From: JACVRX01 sp963831385
GTDB lineage: Bacteria; Actinomycetota; Actinomycetes; Jiangellales; Jiangellaceae
Assembly: GCA_963831385.1 (NCBI GenBank)
Contig: CAWHPW010000001.1
Span: forward strand, 1-64,000
Direction of reading: 5' to 3'
Length of the DNA stretch: 64,000 nucleotides
Position 1 is the first letter of the stretch, and every line of letters starts with the position of its first letter. Under the pieces are notes generated by a model. That model did not search any database. It was not told the DNA's origin and saw only the letters and a program-made list of their open reading frames with translations. Position numbers and translations under genes: made by a program. Of the stretch, positions 62,885-64,000 are shown one piece after another.

Positions 62885-64000
62885 CGGGCGGTCTCCGGTA
62901 GTGGCTCGGGTTTGGCCGGTGTGTCCGCCTCCAGCCCGATGCTCCCGCCCGGCCGCTGGCGGGCTCGGATCAAGCGAAGTACCGCCGACGCCAGGAACAA
63001 TGCGCCGGCCGCGCCGACCACCACCCAACCGATCGTCCCGTAGTCGGTCGCGTTGACGATCATCTGCTGGGTGGGCCCCAACCGCGACCCGTCCGACGCG
63101 GTGAGATGCACCGTCACCGGAACCTTCCCGTTTGCCGTGGCCTCAGCCGTGACCTCGACTGTGGCGTTCTCGCCGGCGTCGACGCGCTGTGGTGGCACAT
63201 CCGCGACTGACATCCGGTCGGGGTTGTCGGCCTGGACGTCGACGCTGACCAGGACTGGTTGCGGCAGCCCGTTGCTGACAGTCAGCGGGAAGGTGCCCTT
63301 GTTGCTCGACAGGGTCACCGACTCCGGGACGAGGACCGCCACCTGGCCCAGTTGCGACGAGACATCTGCCGCCACGGCGGAGGTGAAGGTCGCCGCGGCT
63401 TGCGGCGTCGGGCGCCAACTGGTGGCGACAGCCCGCAGCGCCGCCAAGTGCAACTCGTCGATCGCTCCGTCGGGCTCCGCGAGAAGTGCCGCGTATTGGC
63501 CGATGTCCTGCTCCAGGTCAGCCGCCGCCTCGACCTCGCCTGGTGGAAGCTCTGGAGGCACGGCGACCGCATCTGGATCGGGAGCGATGAGGGCCGAGGG
63601 ACGCGCCGGAGCCGGCAGGTCGGCGAGGGCTGCGGACTGCACCCACGGCGTCGTCGTCCACACCTCGAGGAGTGCTTGCGCGGCGGCAGGTGACAGCGGC
63701 CAGTCGTTGGGCGCCGCGGCTACCAGTGGAGGCGGCGGCTGCCCGGCACCATCCGCCGAGAGCGCGAGCAGGGCAGTCTCGGCCAGCCACGCCTGCCGCA
63801 GCTGGGTGGCACCAGCCGTTGGATCAGAATGCCCTGCAGCCGTGACGGCGGCGTCCAGTCCGCCGTCGGTGACCACCGCGTCGAGTGCGGTCTCGCCGGT
63901 CCGGACCTGGGCTTGGTACTCCTCTGGAGTCGGCGTGACGGCGTCGCTCGACAGCACGACCGTCCGCACACCGGCCGAGGCAAGCGCGGCCAGTGACTCG
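62881..64000 (-). CDS. DUF6049 family secreted/membrane protein (partial, 5' end missing)
   Basis: The reading frame stays open to the window edge, so the N-terminus is missing. About 373 residues are present: an Ala/Pro/Val-rich extracellular part, a beta-sandwich-like region (VLVPESVTLSSNKGTFPLTVSNG) and one C-terminal membrane helix (GWVVVGAAGALFLASAVLRL) with a short basic tail. Matches DUF6049 proteins found upstream of murJ in actinobacteria (mycobacterial Rv3909). Function unknown. A GTG at 63969 is inside the gene and not its start. Confidence 0.88.
   Translation of the reverse strand, partial: ESLAALASAGVRTVVLSSDAVTPTPEEYQAQVRTGETALDAVVTDGGLDAAVTAAGHSDPTAGATQLRQAWLAETALLALSADGAGQPPPPLVAAAPNDWPLSPAAAQALLEVWTTTPWVQSAALADLPAPARPSALIAPDPDAVAVPPELPPGEVEAAADLEQDIGQYAALLAEPDGAIDELHLAALRAVATSWRPTPQAAATFTSAVAADVSSQLGQVAVLVPESVTLSSNKGTFPLTVSNGLPQPVLVSVDVQADNPDRMSVADVPPQRVDAGENATVEVTAEATANGKVPVTVHLTASDGSRLGPTQQMIVNATDYGTIGWVVVGAAGALFLASAVLRLIRARQRPGGSIGLEADTPAKPEPLPETAR

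Overview
The window is 64 kb of high-GC actinobacterial chromosome containing the replication origin. The core gene order, fhaA-fhaB-pstP-rodA-pbpA-pknA-pknB, trpG/pabA-DUF881-crgA, ppiA, gyrA-gyrB-DUF721-recF-gnd-dnaN-dnaA, rpmH-rnpA-yidD-yidC-jag-rsmG-parA-parB, cwlM-trxA-trxB, sigM and murJ, is the conserved arrangement of Actinomycetota known from Mycobacterium and Streptomyces. GTG starts, 1-4 nt gene overlaps and TTGTCCACA-type DnaA boxes agree with that. I cannot name the genus.

Layout. 1-9290: a tRNA-Leu and a seven-gene overlapping cell-wall and Ser/Thr-kinase operon. 9291-14823: pabA-DUF881, crgA, rhomboid protease, ppiA, a membrane-anchored Ala/Lys-rich protein in the cwsA position, dodecin and a DUF2236 protein. 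14947-36776: an accessory stretch with an ECF41-type sigma/epimerase pair, a QueA-like enzyme, an ABC exporter, a GH63-like hydrolase, a YdeI-DUF6578 fusion, a TipAS-type MerR regulator, a PHP/HhH protein, a DLW-39 micropeptide and an ECF42/DGPF pair. 36835-47043: tRNA-Ile and the gyrA-to-dnaN block on the minus strand. 47107-47385: oriC. 47386-54780: dnaA, then rpmH to parB on the plus strand, with two parS sites. 54777-64000: a GNAT protein, cwlM, thioredoxin genes, sigM with its anti-sigma factor, a separate pseudokinase, murJ and a partial DUF6049 protein.

Function. The two ends of the window form one circuit in mycobacteria: PknA and PknB act on CwlM and on the MurJ-linked pseudokinase, which recruits FhaA. 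Here all parts lie within 64 kb on both sides of oriC, and the pseudokinase is a separate gene rather than fused to MurJ. The centre holds the replication initiation and segregation machinery. Promoters matching the recognition patterns of the ECF41 and ECF42 sigma groups and of MerR regulators can be read directly upstream of the corresponding genes.

Two genes, pknB and the gene at 12634, carry what look like single-base insertions, either assembly errors or real frameshifts. I found no CRISPR array, prophage or intact insertion sequence, and no clearly new multigene system. The most unusual content is a set of long intergenic inverted repeats (two sharing a palindromic core), an off-origin DnaA-box cluster, a PknA lacking two conserved catalytic-site residues, and the split MurJ/pseudokinase arrangement.
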